A stretch of DNA of 64,000 nt from Bacteroidota bacterium (GTDB taxonomy: Bacteria; Bacteroidota; Bacteroidia; JAHEXY01), in the NCBI GenBank assembly GCA_023251875.1, contig JAHEXY010000007.1, positions 1 through 64,000 of the forward strand, written 5' to 3'. A model generated the notes under the pieces. It did no database searches, was not told the DNA's origin, and saw only the letters and a list, made by a program, of their open reading frames with translations. Positions 24,935 to 35,000 of the stretch are shown piece after piece; the stretch's first letter is position 1, and each line of letters begins with the position of its first letter. Both the position numbers and the translations under genes were made by a program.

Positions 24935-24960
24935 AGTTGTAAAACGTGAATTTTACAACT
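24935..24960 (-). other. Perfect 10-bp stem hairpin between porP/sprF and gldK
   Basis: AGTTGTAAAA (24935-24944) and TTTTACAACT (24951-24960) form perfect arms around a six-base loop. On the minus strand the stem is followed by TGTTTTATT, too weak for a convincing terminator. It may partly terminate porP/sprF transcription, stabilise an mRNA end, or act as an operator for gldK. Confidence 0.45.
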
Positions 24961-25004
24961 CTTAGTATACTTTAACGGAGAATTTTTTATTTAGTTACAA
25001 AAAA

Positions 25005-25934
25005 CTATAAAAATCTTACGTCTTTATGAATATGTGTAGGAGGATTTGTATTCATTTTCATGCAATAACCCAACATAATTTCAACACTTCCACTACTATA
25101 GCTTCTTAATTTAGATGTAGTTACATCATACGCAACGCCAAAACGCAAACCATTATTAAGATTTAAACCTACATGTGGGACAACTGCATCTCCCAATCTA
25201 TAAGATACGCCTCCCCATACTAAATTATTGTAAAGAAGGTTAATGTTTGCATCAACCTGAGCAGTATGGCTATCTGATTTAATAAATACTGATGGACGTA
25301 AAACTAATGAAGGAACCGGTAATTGATAATCATAACCCAATGTTACATAATAATGACGAACCAATGAAAGATCAAGACTGCTAGTACTTAATTTATAACT
25401 TAAGTCCATTTGAGGAATATGTGTAGTAGAAATGCCTGCATATAAATTATTTGTATTATAATAAATACCTAAACCTAAATCAAACGTAGTAGCACTTACT
25501 TGTGATGTTGGAACTAAAGGATCATTTGATTGGATAGCAACAAAGCCTGATTTTAAGCTTTTATTATACATGCCTACTTCTGCTCCAATACCTAACTGGC
25601 CTGGACCCACATTTAAACGGAATGAATAAGCTAATTTAGCTCCAAAAGAAGACTCTAATCCTAATTGGTCTGAATAAACTGTTCCTCCAATACCACCATG
25701 TAATTTTGAAACATAAGTTTCAACACTTAATAAGCCTGTTTTAGGGGCTCCATCAAATCCCATCCATTGAGATCTACCTAAAAGAGTAGCACACAAAGCT
25801 TTATTACTACCTGCATAACCAGGATTGGTAAAAAGTTTGTTATACATATTTTGACTGAATTGAGGATCTTGTTGTGCGTACGACACAACTGATAAAATCA
25901 CAGAAAAGGAAATGAGAGTAAAAATTTTCTTCAT
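25005..25934 (-). CDS. PorP/SprF-family T9SS outer-membrane protein
   Basis: The 309-residue protein has a signal peptide (MKKIFTLISFSVILSVVSYA-QQ) followed by the family hallmark DPQFSQNMYNKLFTNPGYAG. SQWMGFDGAPKT and a series of barrel strands ending LRSYSSGSVEIMLGYCM follow. PorP/SprF proteins are outer-membrane barrels of the T9SS; SprF is needed for secretion and attachment of SprB-like adhesins that use type B signals. Genomes carry many paralogues, but this copy directly precedes gldKLMN, the position of the canonical porP. A -7 box lies at 26008-26015. Confidence 0.9.
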   Translation of the reverse strand: MKKIFTLISFSVILSVVSYAQQDPQFSQNMYNKLFTNPGYAGSNKALCATLLGRSQWMGFDGAPKTGLLSVETYVSKLHGGIGGTVYSDQLGLESSFGAKLAYSFRLNVGPGQLGIGAEVGMYNKSLKSGFVAIQSNDPLVPTSQVSATTFDLGLGIYYNTNNLYAGISTTHIPQMDLSYKLSTSSLDLSLVRHYYVTLGYDYQLPVPSLVLRPSVFIKSDSHTAQVDANINLLYNNLVWGGVSYRLGDAVVPHVGLNLNNGLRFGVAYDVTTSKLRSYSSGSVEIMLGYCMKMNTNPPTHIHKDVRFL

Positions 25935-26007
25935 AAATGAAAGGTTTTGAAGCGCTAAGTTAATGAATTATCAGGGCTCTTGCAATAGTTTTATTACATA
26001 TACTATA

Positions 26008-26015
26008 CAAAAATA
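26008..26015 (-). promoter_or_regulatory. -7 box of the porP/sprF-gldKLMN unit
   Basis: TATTTTTG on the minus strand fits TAnnTTTG and lies about 75 bp upstream of the porP/sprF start. No TTG was found at the usual -33 distance, so the call is tentative. Confidence 0.35.
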
Positions 26016-26063
26016 GCATTTTAATGAATTTTGGCTATATACACTTTTGAAATAAAATCAATT

Positions 26064-26099
26064 TTGAAATTGAAAATTGAAAATTGAAAATTGAAAATT
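26064..26099. repeat. TTGAAAA tandem repeat
   Basis: Four exact copies of the 7-bp unit TTGAAAA occupy 26070-26097, with one shortened copy before them. The array lies in the gap between the arginase-like gene and porP/sprF. Short A/T-rich tandem tracts of this kind are common between Bacteroidota genes and may vary in copy number. Confidence 0.6.
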
Positions 26100-26134
26100 A
26101 AATCAAGTAACATATTGTTAGTTAATGCCTTAAA

Positions 26135-27307
26135 TTATATTAATTTTTGAAAGGTTTGCCACCATTTATCGGGCATTTCTTCATTACATGCCAGTTGATA
26201 ATCATTATAAGAACAAGGGACTAGATGATGGCGTTCGTATTTTGATTTGGGAGATTGATTAGGGTAAGGCACATCCATCCACCAACGATCTGTTTTATTG
26301 CTTTTATAAAATACAATTTCATATTTATTATTTTCAAGGCTCACTCTGTATTTAACATGGCTAGAAGAATTAGGTGAAGGCAAATCATGTTTTCGACTAT
26401 AAAATCCATCTATAAAACACCAAATCATTTCAGCTATAAGATAGGCTGTTTGTTCATGGGTATCTAATTGAGGATTGTATTCAAAAATACCAATAGATGA
26501 AAGTTTTTCACTTAAGCCTGCATAACGCATCATTTGGCAAACATCCTCTCCATTAAAGCCATTAGGAGATGTAAAAGCAGTGGCGGGGGCATCGGCAAAA
26601 CGAATAGCTGAAATATCTACACTTAACATATCGGCATTTCGTACAATGGGTTCTACTTCTTCAATATTAGAACGAACCCAACCTAAACGGTAAGCATCAA
26701 AAAATAATTTTTGCAGGAGGTTAAGGGTACTTTGATCAACCAAATAAGTTTGGTAGCCAATATTACTGTAGTTAAACAAGTAGCAGGGTTGGTGTAAAAT
26801 AATTTTATCTAAATACGACTGGGAATTTATTTCAGAAAGTTCGCTATTAAAATCGAAACGAGGATCAATTGCTACAAGGTTAATAATTTGTTCCAGCTTT
26901 TCGTAAGCTCTATACATGGGGTAAGTGAGATCTTGGCCTCCTCCAATAACAATTGGAATAATATTATTTTTTATGAGTTGTTCTACTACTGATGTAAGTG
27001 CAAAATAGGTATCCTTAATTTCATATCCGGCTTTGATGTTTCCGAGGTCTACCATTTTTAAATTAAAATCGCCTTGATACAATGCATATAACTTTTTTCT
27101 AATAACATCAGGTCCATTGGCACAAGCGTGATTATTTATGGATTGCCGCCCTTCTTTTACGCCAATAAGTGCAAGTTGTACGCCTTCGCAATTGGGGAAC
27201 TGATTAGGATTATCAAAAATTTGAATCAATTTTCCAATTGCAGATTGGGGTAATTCTTGAATGTATTCGCTAAAATTGATGGGCTGAAAAAAGACTGATA
27301 AATCCAT
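26135..27307 (-). CDS. Arginase/formimidoylglutamase-fold protein lacking metal ligands
   Basis: The 390-residue protein has the ureohydrolase fold: LALIGVKEGRQSINNHACAN, GPDVIRKKLYAL, PIVIGGGQDLTYP, LVAIDPRFDF and MLSVDISAIRFADAP. Each metal-binding motif is degraded. GGGQD replaces GGGHD, DPRFD replaces DxHxD, and SVDIS replaces SxDxD. About three of six manganese ligands are gone, so ureohydrolase activity is unlikely. The C-terminal 80 residues (RWWMDVPYPNQ, HHLVPCSYNDY) are an extra domain. Homologues annotated formimidoylglutamase are, from memory, often found beside gld genes in this phylum, which suggests a structural or regulatory role in T9SS function. Confidence 0.75.
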   Translation of the reverse strand: MDLSVFFQPINFSEYIQELPQSAIGKLIQIFDNPNQFPNCEGVQLALIGVKEGRQSINNHACANGPDVIRKKLYALYQGDFNLKMVDLGNIKAGYEIKDTYFALTSVVEQLIKNNIIPIVIGGGQDLTYPMYRAYEKLEQIINLVAIDPRFDFNSELSEINSQSYLDKIILHQPCYLFNYSNIGYQTYLVDQSTLNLLQKLFFDAYRLGWVRSNIEEVEPIVRNADMLSVDISAIRFADAPATAFTSPNGFNGEDVCQMMRYAGLSEKLSSIGIFEYNPQLDTHEQTAYLIAEMIWCFIDGFYSRKHDLPSPNSSSHVKYRVSLENNKYEIVFYKSNKTDRWWMDVPYPNQSPKSKYERHHLVPCSYNDYQLACNEEMPDKWWQTFQKLI

Positions 27308-27470
27308 TTTTTTAATTGAAAGATTGGGAAACTAAAAATTGAAAAATTATTTTTTTCAAAGTAAAGAAATTATTCTTAAACAAAAATAATCTCCGTAAAG
27401 CTCAACAAGAATGGAAACAATGGCCATCAGAAGATAGTCTCACTATTTAGAGTAAATCATATTTACTGCT

Positions 27471-28058
27471 TTATTGTTCAGTTTCATTCATCGCCTTTTC
27501 AATTGCCTTTTCAGGAAAAAGCCAAATAAAAAAAATAATTATGAAAATCATAGCGGAGAGTATTATACTAAAATAGGCTGAAGGTATTAAGGCTAAATAG
27601 CCAATAGTTGAAATTGCACACTTTATTCGCAAATTTTTGAAGGCTATTTTAATTTCACTTTTATGAATAGATTTTTTTTCTATAAACCTTAAAAAAATAT
27701 AAAACGATATGCCTGTTATTAATAACAATATCCCATAAATAGCCACAGTATTGGGCTCAAAATGGTTTTCACCCATCCATGCTGTAGCAAATGGAGTAAG
27801 TGACAGCCAAAATAATAAATTAAGATTTGACAAAAGTATACCAGGGCTAATGTTTTTTATCATATGTAATATATGATGGTGATTTCCCCAATAAATACCG
27901 ATATAAATAAAACTCAACACATAACTGATAAAAACAGGAATGAGTGGTTTTAACGCTTCAAAATCACTAGAATGAGGGACTTTAAGCTCTAATACCATTA
28001 TAGTAATTATTATTGCTATAACACCATCACTAAAGGTTTCTAACCTAGTTTTATTCAT
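27471..28058 (-). CDS. TMEM175-family membrane protein (DUF1211), second copy
   Basis: The 195-residue protein starts at the ATG at 28058 (MNKTRLETFSDGVIAIIITI). The longer ORF upstream (to 28118) lacks family similarity. Helix 1 has the DUF1211 signature RLETFSDGVIAIIITIMVLE, and further helices include VFISYVLSFIYIGIYWGNHH and LLFWLSLTPFATAWMG. The WGNHH and P-F-A-T-A-W residues are typical of the subfamily with a potassium-channel fold. It differs clearly from the copy at 11713-12393, so the two are not recent duplicates. Confidence 0.8.
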   Translation of the reverse strand: MNKTRLETFSDGVIAIIITIMVLELKVPHSSDFEALKPLIPVFISYVLSFIYIGIYWGNHHHILHMIKNISPGILLSNLNLLFWLSLTPFATAWMGENHFEPNTVAIYGILLLITGISFYIFLRFIEKKSIHKSEIKIAFKNLRIKCAISTIGYLALIPSAYFSIILSAMIFIIIFFIWLFPEKAIEKAMNETEQ

Positions 28059-28119
28059 ATTTAATTTTATTAAAATTCTTATATTAATTTTCAAATAAGT
28101 ATTCAAATAAGTAATCAAC

Positions 28120-28500
28120 TTACTTTTGAGGTGAAGAAATTATCTTAAAGAGAAATAATCCCAATAATGCTCCACATGTATTGGCTATAAAATCAAAAAT
28201 ATCTGAAGAACGTTCTACAAAAACCGATCCTTGCAAAAGTTCAATAATGCCACCGTAGCTTATACTTATAAGAAGAGAAAAGATAATTGCATTTTTTTCT
28301 AGCAATAATGTGTTATTCTTTTTTGAAAAACCCCATAGAATAAGCCACTCAAAAATTAAATATAGGGAAAGATGCACACATTTATCAAAACCGGGAAACT
28401 CGTACCAAGAATCTTGAGGTAAATCACTACCCGGAATTGCACATAAATACAAAATAATAAGAGCCCAGCTTATAGAGGGTAAATAATAGCGAAAGCTCAT
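28120..28500 (-). CDS. VanZ-like membrane protein
   Basis: The 126-residue protein has three or four hydrophobic helices and the VanZ-family landmarks: W...YLCAIPGSDLP, FDKCVHLSLYLIFEWLILW (family K-x-x-H) and YGGIIELLQGSVFVERSSDI (family E-x-x-Q...R-x-x-x-x-D). VanZ in vancomycin clusters gives teicoplanin resistance, but stand-alone chromosomal members have no known function. It starts 12 bp after gcvH, the gene upstream, so the two are probably co-transcribed. A cell-envelope role is only inferred. Confidence 0.8.
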   Translation of the reverse strand: MSFRYYLPSISWALIILYLCAIPGSDLPQDSWYEFPGFDKCVHLSLYLIFEWLILWGFSKKNNTLLLEKNAIIFSLLISISYGGIIELLQGSVFVERSSDIFDFIANTCGALLGLFLFKIISSPQK

Positions 28501-28512
28501 TTATTCATTTTT

Positions 28513-28893
28513 TTATTTACCAATCAAAGACTGGTATTGCCCAGAAGAGAGCAATGTACTTACATCAGCAAGATTTGAAATGGAGGCTTTAATCATCCAG
28601 CCCTTTCCATAAGGATCTTGATTCACATATTCAGGATGAGCTTCCAGTTCAGGATTGATTTCAAGAACAGTTCCACTAAGGGGCATAAATAAATCTGATA
28701 CTGTTTTAACAGCTTCAACTGTTCCAAAAATATCTTCTTGATTTAAATCTTCTCCTTTTGTTTCAATTTCAACAAATACGATATCTCCCAATTCGCTTTG
28801 AGCAAAATCTGTGATACCAATAATGGCATGATCTCCCTCTATTTTAACCCATTCGTGGTCTTTTGTATATTTCAAATCTGCTGGAATGTTCAT
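28513..28893 (-). CDS. gcvH: Glycine cleavage system H protein
   Basis: The 126-residue lipoyl carrier moves the aminomethyl group between the P and T proteins of the glycine cleavage system. It starts MNIPADLKYTKDHEWVKIEG and has the lipoylation site in FGTVEAVKTVSDLFMPLSG, with the modified Lys at about residue 63. The length and C-terminus (GKGWMIKASISNL) are normal. No gcvP or gcvT is in the window. It is separated from sprA upstream by a repeat copy at 28934-28969. Confidence 0.95.
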   Translation of the reverse strand: MNIPADLKYTKDHEWVKIEGDHAIIGITDFAQSELGDIVFVEIETKGEDLNQEDIFGTVEAVKTVSDLFMPLSGTVLEINPELEAHPEYVNQDPYGKGWMIKASISNLADVSTLLSSGQYQSLIGK

Positions 28894-28933
28894 AAGCTAG
28901 TTAAAAGTTTAATGTTAGAAAATTAAAAGTTAA

Positions 28934-28969
28934 GCCCTCACCCTACCCTCTCCCAAAGGGAGAGGGAGT
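28934..28969. repeat. GGGGAGGG-type palindromic repeat, copy C
   Basis: This forward copy, GCCCTCACCCTACCCTCTCC followed by CAAAGGGAGAGGG, contains a perfect CCCTCTCCC/GGGAGAGGG hairpin. It lies between the sprA stop and the gcvH start. The stem could act as an RNA 3' end stabiliser for sprA, but it has no T-run. Confidence 0.65.
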
Positions 28970-29009
28970 AAAAGGAAGTTATATTTAATTGCAAAAATAC
29001 ATTTTCTAT

Positions 29010-32000
29010 TTATTGTGACAAAGTAAATCTGAAAGTAAGTCCGGAACTTGCTGTAACTGTTCTAAAGCTTGAAGGTACAAATGGATTTGTTGCAGTTCTA
29101 TCAAAAAACAAACGAATGCTTAAACGTTTACTTACCATATAATCTGCAGAAAGATTAATGGTAAAAATCTTTCCTCCAGAAAATTCTTGGTTACTATTTT
29201 CTATAAATCTACGCAAAACCACTTTTTCATCTTTTACAGAAACATTTGCTTTTAGATCAAGATCGCTTTTTAATTTTTTCTTTATGCCTTGTAATTTATA
29301 AGGTATCACTACATCTTTTATTTTATACCCCATACCAATTACAACCTCATTGTAATTTCTTTCATTAATTTGATAATTAGAAAGACTCATGCCCAAAGTA
29401 CGTTCTTTTCTGTATTCAACTTTTATGGTCATACTATTATTCATAGTAAGATTTACTCCTACTAATGGACTAAATTGTTCTGTTAATAGAACATCATAAA
29501 TAAGATATTTTGAAACAAAATTACCCGTTGTATTATAGGTACTTGAATAGCCACTGTACTCATCATAATTAAGATCGCTTGTAAATGAACTTACACTGTA
29601 AGTAGATTTATAGCCATGCGTTAAAGAAACTTTACTGAAAAATTTCTTAATAAATTCAATGTTTGATAATCCATCGTAGGTAAAATTCCAGTTGGGCATA
29701 GGAATTTGTGGAAATGGAGAAAGTGAAAATTTTGGATTGTTAGGATCTTTACCTGAATAGGCCGCAATAAAAGCAGGTATTAATACTTCTTGAGAGCTCA
29801 AGCCATATCCAATTGGATAGCCAACAGAATCAACCGGATTTCCAACATAATTTGGGTTCTTTTTAGAAAGAAGGTTGGCAATGGTTTTTGTATAAGCAAT
29901 AAAATTTTGGAAGGTTTTATTACCATCTTTTTTATAGGGTTGAAAAGCACTGTTTATTGGAAGAAAGGTAATGGTAAAATTACCACTTTCAGTAGGGCTA
30001 AACGATTGATAGTTTCCATATGCATCGGCTCTAAAATATTCTTGGTGGTTGAGCGAATAATTTCTATCGGCAGTAAGATCAATTTTAAAATTAGGAATAG
30101 GCTCAATGGTAGCTTTTAGATTTAGATTTTTAGTAAGTGTTGTATGGTACAATGAATTTAAAGTAGAATCTTTGGTGATCCATTCGTTTTCAATAGCCAA
30201 GGGGCGAATGTCTTTTTCACTGCCAAAAAGAAAAGGTAAACCGGGAGCATTGGCATTCCAATCTTGGCCAATAATTTGTGATTGGGGTTGATAACCGGGC
30301 ATATATATACCATGCGTTTCGCTATAATTAATAGATACATTTCTAAGTCCCATTAAAATTCTAAAAGTATAATCAATTAGAGAGGGCCCAGGTTCTTTTT
30401 TAGCTTTTTTAGGCGTTGCAGAAGAATCTGATGCGGCAGCTTCTTTTTCTTCAGCACCTTTTTTGAGCAGGTTAGCAGCAGGTTTTCTTTTGCTAGTCAT
30501 TTTTTGATCGATCTTATTTAAGTATTTAATTTTTTTATAGAGTTTATCAAATTGAAACTGACCATTGATTTGTTTTGTATTAGAATTTTGAATGGCATTA
30601 CCGTACTGCGTTATTGCTGGAGGGGCTGCTATCCAATCGTAGTTTGCACTGTACTTTGCAGTTGAAGTAATCCAATTGGTTAAAGGAGTTTTATTAATGG
30701 GTAAATTATAACTCACATTTAGTGTATGGTGGTAGGTAAGATTACGACCAAATGATTCTATATTTTTCCATAACGAATCTCGTTTTTCAGGAGTATCAAT
30801 ACGGCCATCGGGCTCATCAATTCTGGCAGCATTGGTTGCTGTAAAATCTACTTTAAAGGCTGTGGTAAGATCGTATTTTAGGCTGTAAACACGATTCCAA
30901 TTAAATTGTTTGTTATAGGTTGGGTAAATAAGTAAATCGGCAGTGCTGGTGTTTCTACGTAAATTTTCTTCAAAATAACGATCTAAATCATTTTGTACAG
31001 TAATGCTACCGGGAACCAAATAAAAATTAACATCCTTAACGGGTTGCCACCATCCAGAGGCAAGAAACTTTTTAGAAAACTTATCGAAACTTTGTTTTTT
31101 CTTGCCTACCTCTTCTATGTCTTTTTCGAGTTGTTTTATTTCGGTTTGGCTTTTATTTTCTGTTTTTAATATTTGTAATTGCGTTTTTAATGTTTTTTCT
31201 TTTTCAGTATAGTTGGTACTAATACTTTTTGTTATGGAAGTCATTAATGGTAATTTTTTAAATGGAGCATAATTAGGCCTGCTTGGCGCCCATGCATAAG
31301 CAATAGATCCCTTATGTGTTTTTATCATATCATGATCGGTTGTAATATCTCTACTATAACCTTCGGTATAGGCATAAGTAAAAGTAAAATTGGAAGGATC
31401 GAATGGTAAACTTATAGGCCCCTTTGGCTTTTGAGGAGTTTTAGCATTCTTTAAATCTACTTTTGCATTCGGGTCAGGCTTTTTTTCTTTTTTAGGTTTG
31501 TTTACTTTATTAAATTTTACGTTAGTAAAATTGATACTTTGCATTTTATGATAGGTTTGAGCAATCTTTTTTAAGGAATCTTGTTGTGCAGCAGATAGGC
31601 TGGCCAAAGCATCCGAAAATTTAATATCGGGGTCAAGTGGATTATACTGCGGATTACTAATTGTTTCTGTTTGCCCTATATACATGGGTATTGTAACCGG
31701 TATTTTATCGGGGAGAAATTTCTTTAAGTCAATACTTGAAGAAACATCATATTGGTATACATTATCTCTACTGCGTTCGCTTACATTTTTATCAATACTA
31801 CCAAAACCAAAAGTGGTAATATTACCTGCCATATTTAAGGTTCCTAAATCAGCCAATTTAGTATTTATATTCATAGTAGCAGCCCAACCTCCCGATTCAT
31901 CAAAATCACTTACACGAAGTTCGTTTACCCATACCTCAGCACATTTTGATAAATAATCTCCACCTGTAGGGTTTCTTACTCCAATCATAATGGTTTTAAC

Positions 32001-35000
32001 ATTGGTTAGATTAGGATTTCCCACAATTGAAATTTTGTTACCCCCATCTACAACTACATAAGGTATATTTACTTTAACACCCGAATTAGGATCTTGCAAT
32101 AATTTATTTCTATCAATTTTAGCATCGTATAATTTTTGTAATTCAAGGTTTAATTCATTTTCAAGTGGCCATACGAGTCTGCTTTGAGTAGTATCATCAG
32201 AATTATAATTTCCGGGAGAGGTAACCTTAAGCGGAATTTCGTATTCATAATAGTTATCAATAAAATCACTTCCTAAGCGAATAAAAGCAGTAACATCACC
32301 GTTGTTTAACGTTTCTTCGCCTGAAGCTTCGGCATGTATATACATTCTTAATCTCTTATACGAACGGAAATCAAATTCTGTATTTTTATACGCTGCACGA
32401 GCATCACCATCTTCCAAATTACAAACTTTATATTGCAAAGCTTGTTCATTTTGGTGTACCAATTGATTTAAAGAATAATCTTGTTCTCGTGAAATTCCGG
32501 GAGGTAAAACGTAATTTACAGGATCTTTTTGACCGTGCTCTTCGTAATTTACGTTTGCAATATTAAAGGTTGTAGGATCATCGTCATTGGGAATATATTC
32601 ACCTGGCGCACGTAAATCGAAATTATATTTTCTCCATTCACCCCTTATCAATTGCAGTGTAGCAAACCTAAGAACAACTGAATCTTGAAATCCTTTTAAA
32701 AACATACGCATAAAACGAATGGAACGAAAATCTTGAATACCGCCAATGGCTACATCGGGTTCATTTAATGGTATTCTGAATTGGTACCAAGTTACTTCGT
32801 CAGTTTTGTTATCGGTAAAAGTTACTGTTCTTTTTTCTGCATCAACAATGTAATTTTTACCCACTACCATATCAGCAGGGCTTAAATCTACTTTATACTG
32901 AAAATAGCTTTCAGATTCACTTAAGTTTTTATCATTGTTTACATCTTCATCATTGGGAAGATTAGTTGCTTGTGTAACATATTTTCCGGCAGAAATATCG
33001 GCATCCATGGTAGTGGTATTGGTGTTACCATCCATTCCATTGTATTTTTTATAGCGTTGAAGAATGGAAACTTGCGCATTATCCCAATCATCGCCTAAAA
33101 AATAATGGTAGTTATCAGAAGATGGATCGTCACTTGCACTTATGTATGCTTGAGATGATGTGCCATATGTTGTTGAAATGGCATCTATAAATTGTTGTTT
33201 AAAAAATGAAGACTCGTCAGCATCATTCAATCCATCAATTCCTGCATCTTGATATTGGCGCGAACTCTCATCACTATTAAAAACATCCACCAATTCAATG
33301 GTATTAGAAACCCTACCCCAGCTAGTAGTATCAACATTTTCAACAGTTGATGATCCGGGCAATCCATTTTCAAAACTTCTGCGAGAATCTTTTAAAACAT
33401 CTTCAGAAATATTACCCACGTTAAAATACAATTGCCCTCCTTGCGAATTGGTATTGTAAATAAAAGGATCCATTACCCAAAACTCAATAAACTGAACGTT
33501 GGCGGCCTCAAAATCATTGGTTTGAATTTCCCTGGTAATACCAGCCCAACGGGAAGATGCGTCTTTTAATTTTCCATCAGCATCAATTCCTGCAGAATAA
33601 CCACCCACGCCATTTACATCATAGTTATAAGGCCCTCTTTCTTTTGGATAATAAGCTAAATCGAGCACAGGAATATTGGTAAGTGTACCCGAAGGGTTTT
33701 CTTTTTTAGGATAAATTTCTTTTTCAAAAACGAGACGCTGATAGTGATTTTTTTCTGCATCATCAATGGTATAATAACTTGGCCTTTTTCCATCTTCAGT
33801 AAGAATGGGATCGATATTATACCATGCTAATTTGGCTCTGTTAAATCCTGTAGTAATATCATCGTTTAAAGATGCTTCAGGAAAAAGAGAAGCTTGACCT
33901 TGTGGGACACTTGAAATTTTCCAAGCAGATACGGTTTTTAAATCTATACCCGATTGGCTTCCTTCAAAGTCATCAACATAGGCATTTCCTTCGTCACCAA
34001 TTACATTATTGTGGCCGGGAATGAGATCAGCAAATTCTCCTTTTATAGCAATAGTAGAAGGCGTTTTAGTATTATAAAAAGGCAGTTTATCTAAAATTTT
34101 GGTTAACAAACGTGACTCCGTATAATAATCGCCATTTAAACCCCAAATGGTATTATTAATAGGCTCATCTCCAATATTTACTTTATACGTGAATGGTTTT
34201 TCACGCAAATTAAGAGCCGTTGCGCCCAAATTAAAATTATCGGATACTTTATAATCCAAATGAGTACCCATAAAAGTTTTAGAGGTAAAACTGAACATGC
34301 TGGTATTTTCATACGAAACATTAATATTGGCTCCAGAATTCAATAGGCCATTATTAATAATGGTTACCTGCCCAATGGTATAATCAACTGTATAGTCAAC
34401 ATTTTCTGTTAAGGTTGTTCCATTAGCAGTAACCGTTACAGAACCCTGAGGAACATTCATTGCATTCAGTGAAATTCTATTGCTAAAAGTAGATTGATAG
34501 GTACCCCCTACACGAAATTTATTTTTGTCGGGAAATTGTTGAGCGGCAGTTTGAGTTTGGCTATAAAGTTCATCGTAAGTATATTTATCTGCAGTAGTAG
34601 AACTTTTAAACTTGCTTCGCAAATAATCTCCAAAAGGTTCTAGAACAGGGAAATAAATTCTTCCATTGGCAGAGTTAATGGTTACTCCTTCAACAAAATC
34701 AAATAAGCCATCCGATTTTGCTTCTTGATTATAATTTAAATTATCTAAGCCCAATACTTTTAACAAGGGAGTAGAGGTAAGGTTGGGTTCACTTGATTCG
34801 GGAATATAATTGATATTGGTACCTGTTTCATCATTGGTATAGAGCACATCTAAATGAAAATTATCTTTATTGATTTGATAGGAACCTAAAGAGTAAACGT
34901 TTTTCATCATTAAATCCCAAGTAGGCAGGCTTGTATTTACATTGGTACTTTTTAAAAGTTTTACGATAATGGAACTTTCACTGGAAATATCGGTAGAAAA

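Noticed and set aside
26064-26099. Short tandem repeat considered as a CRISPR remnant
   Set aside because: The unit is only 7 bp, with no spacers and no cas genes nearby.
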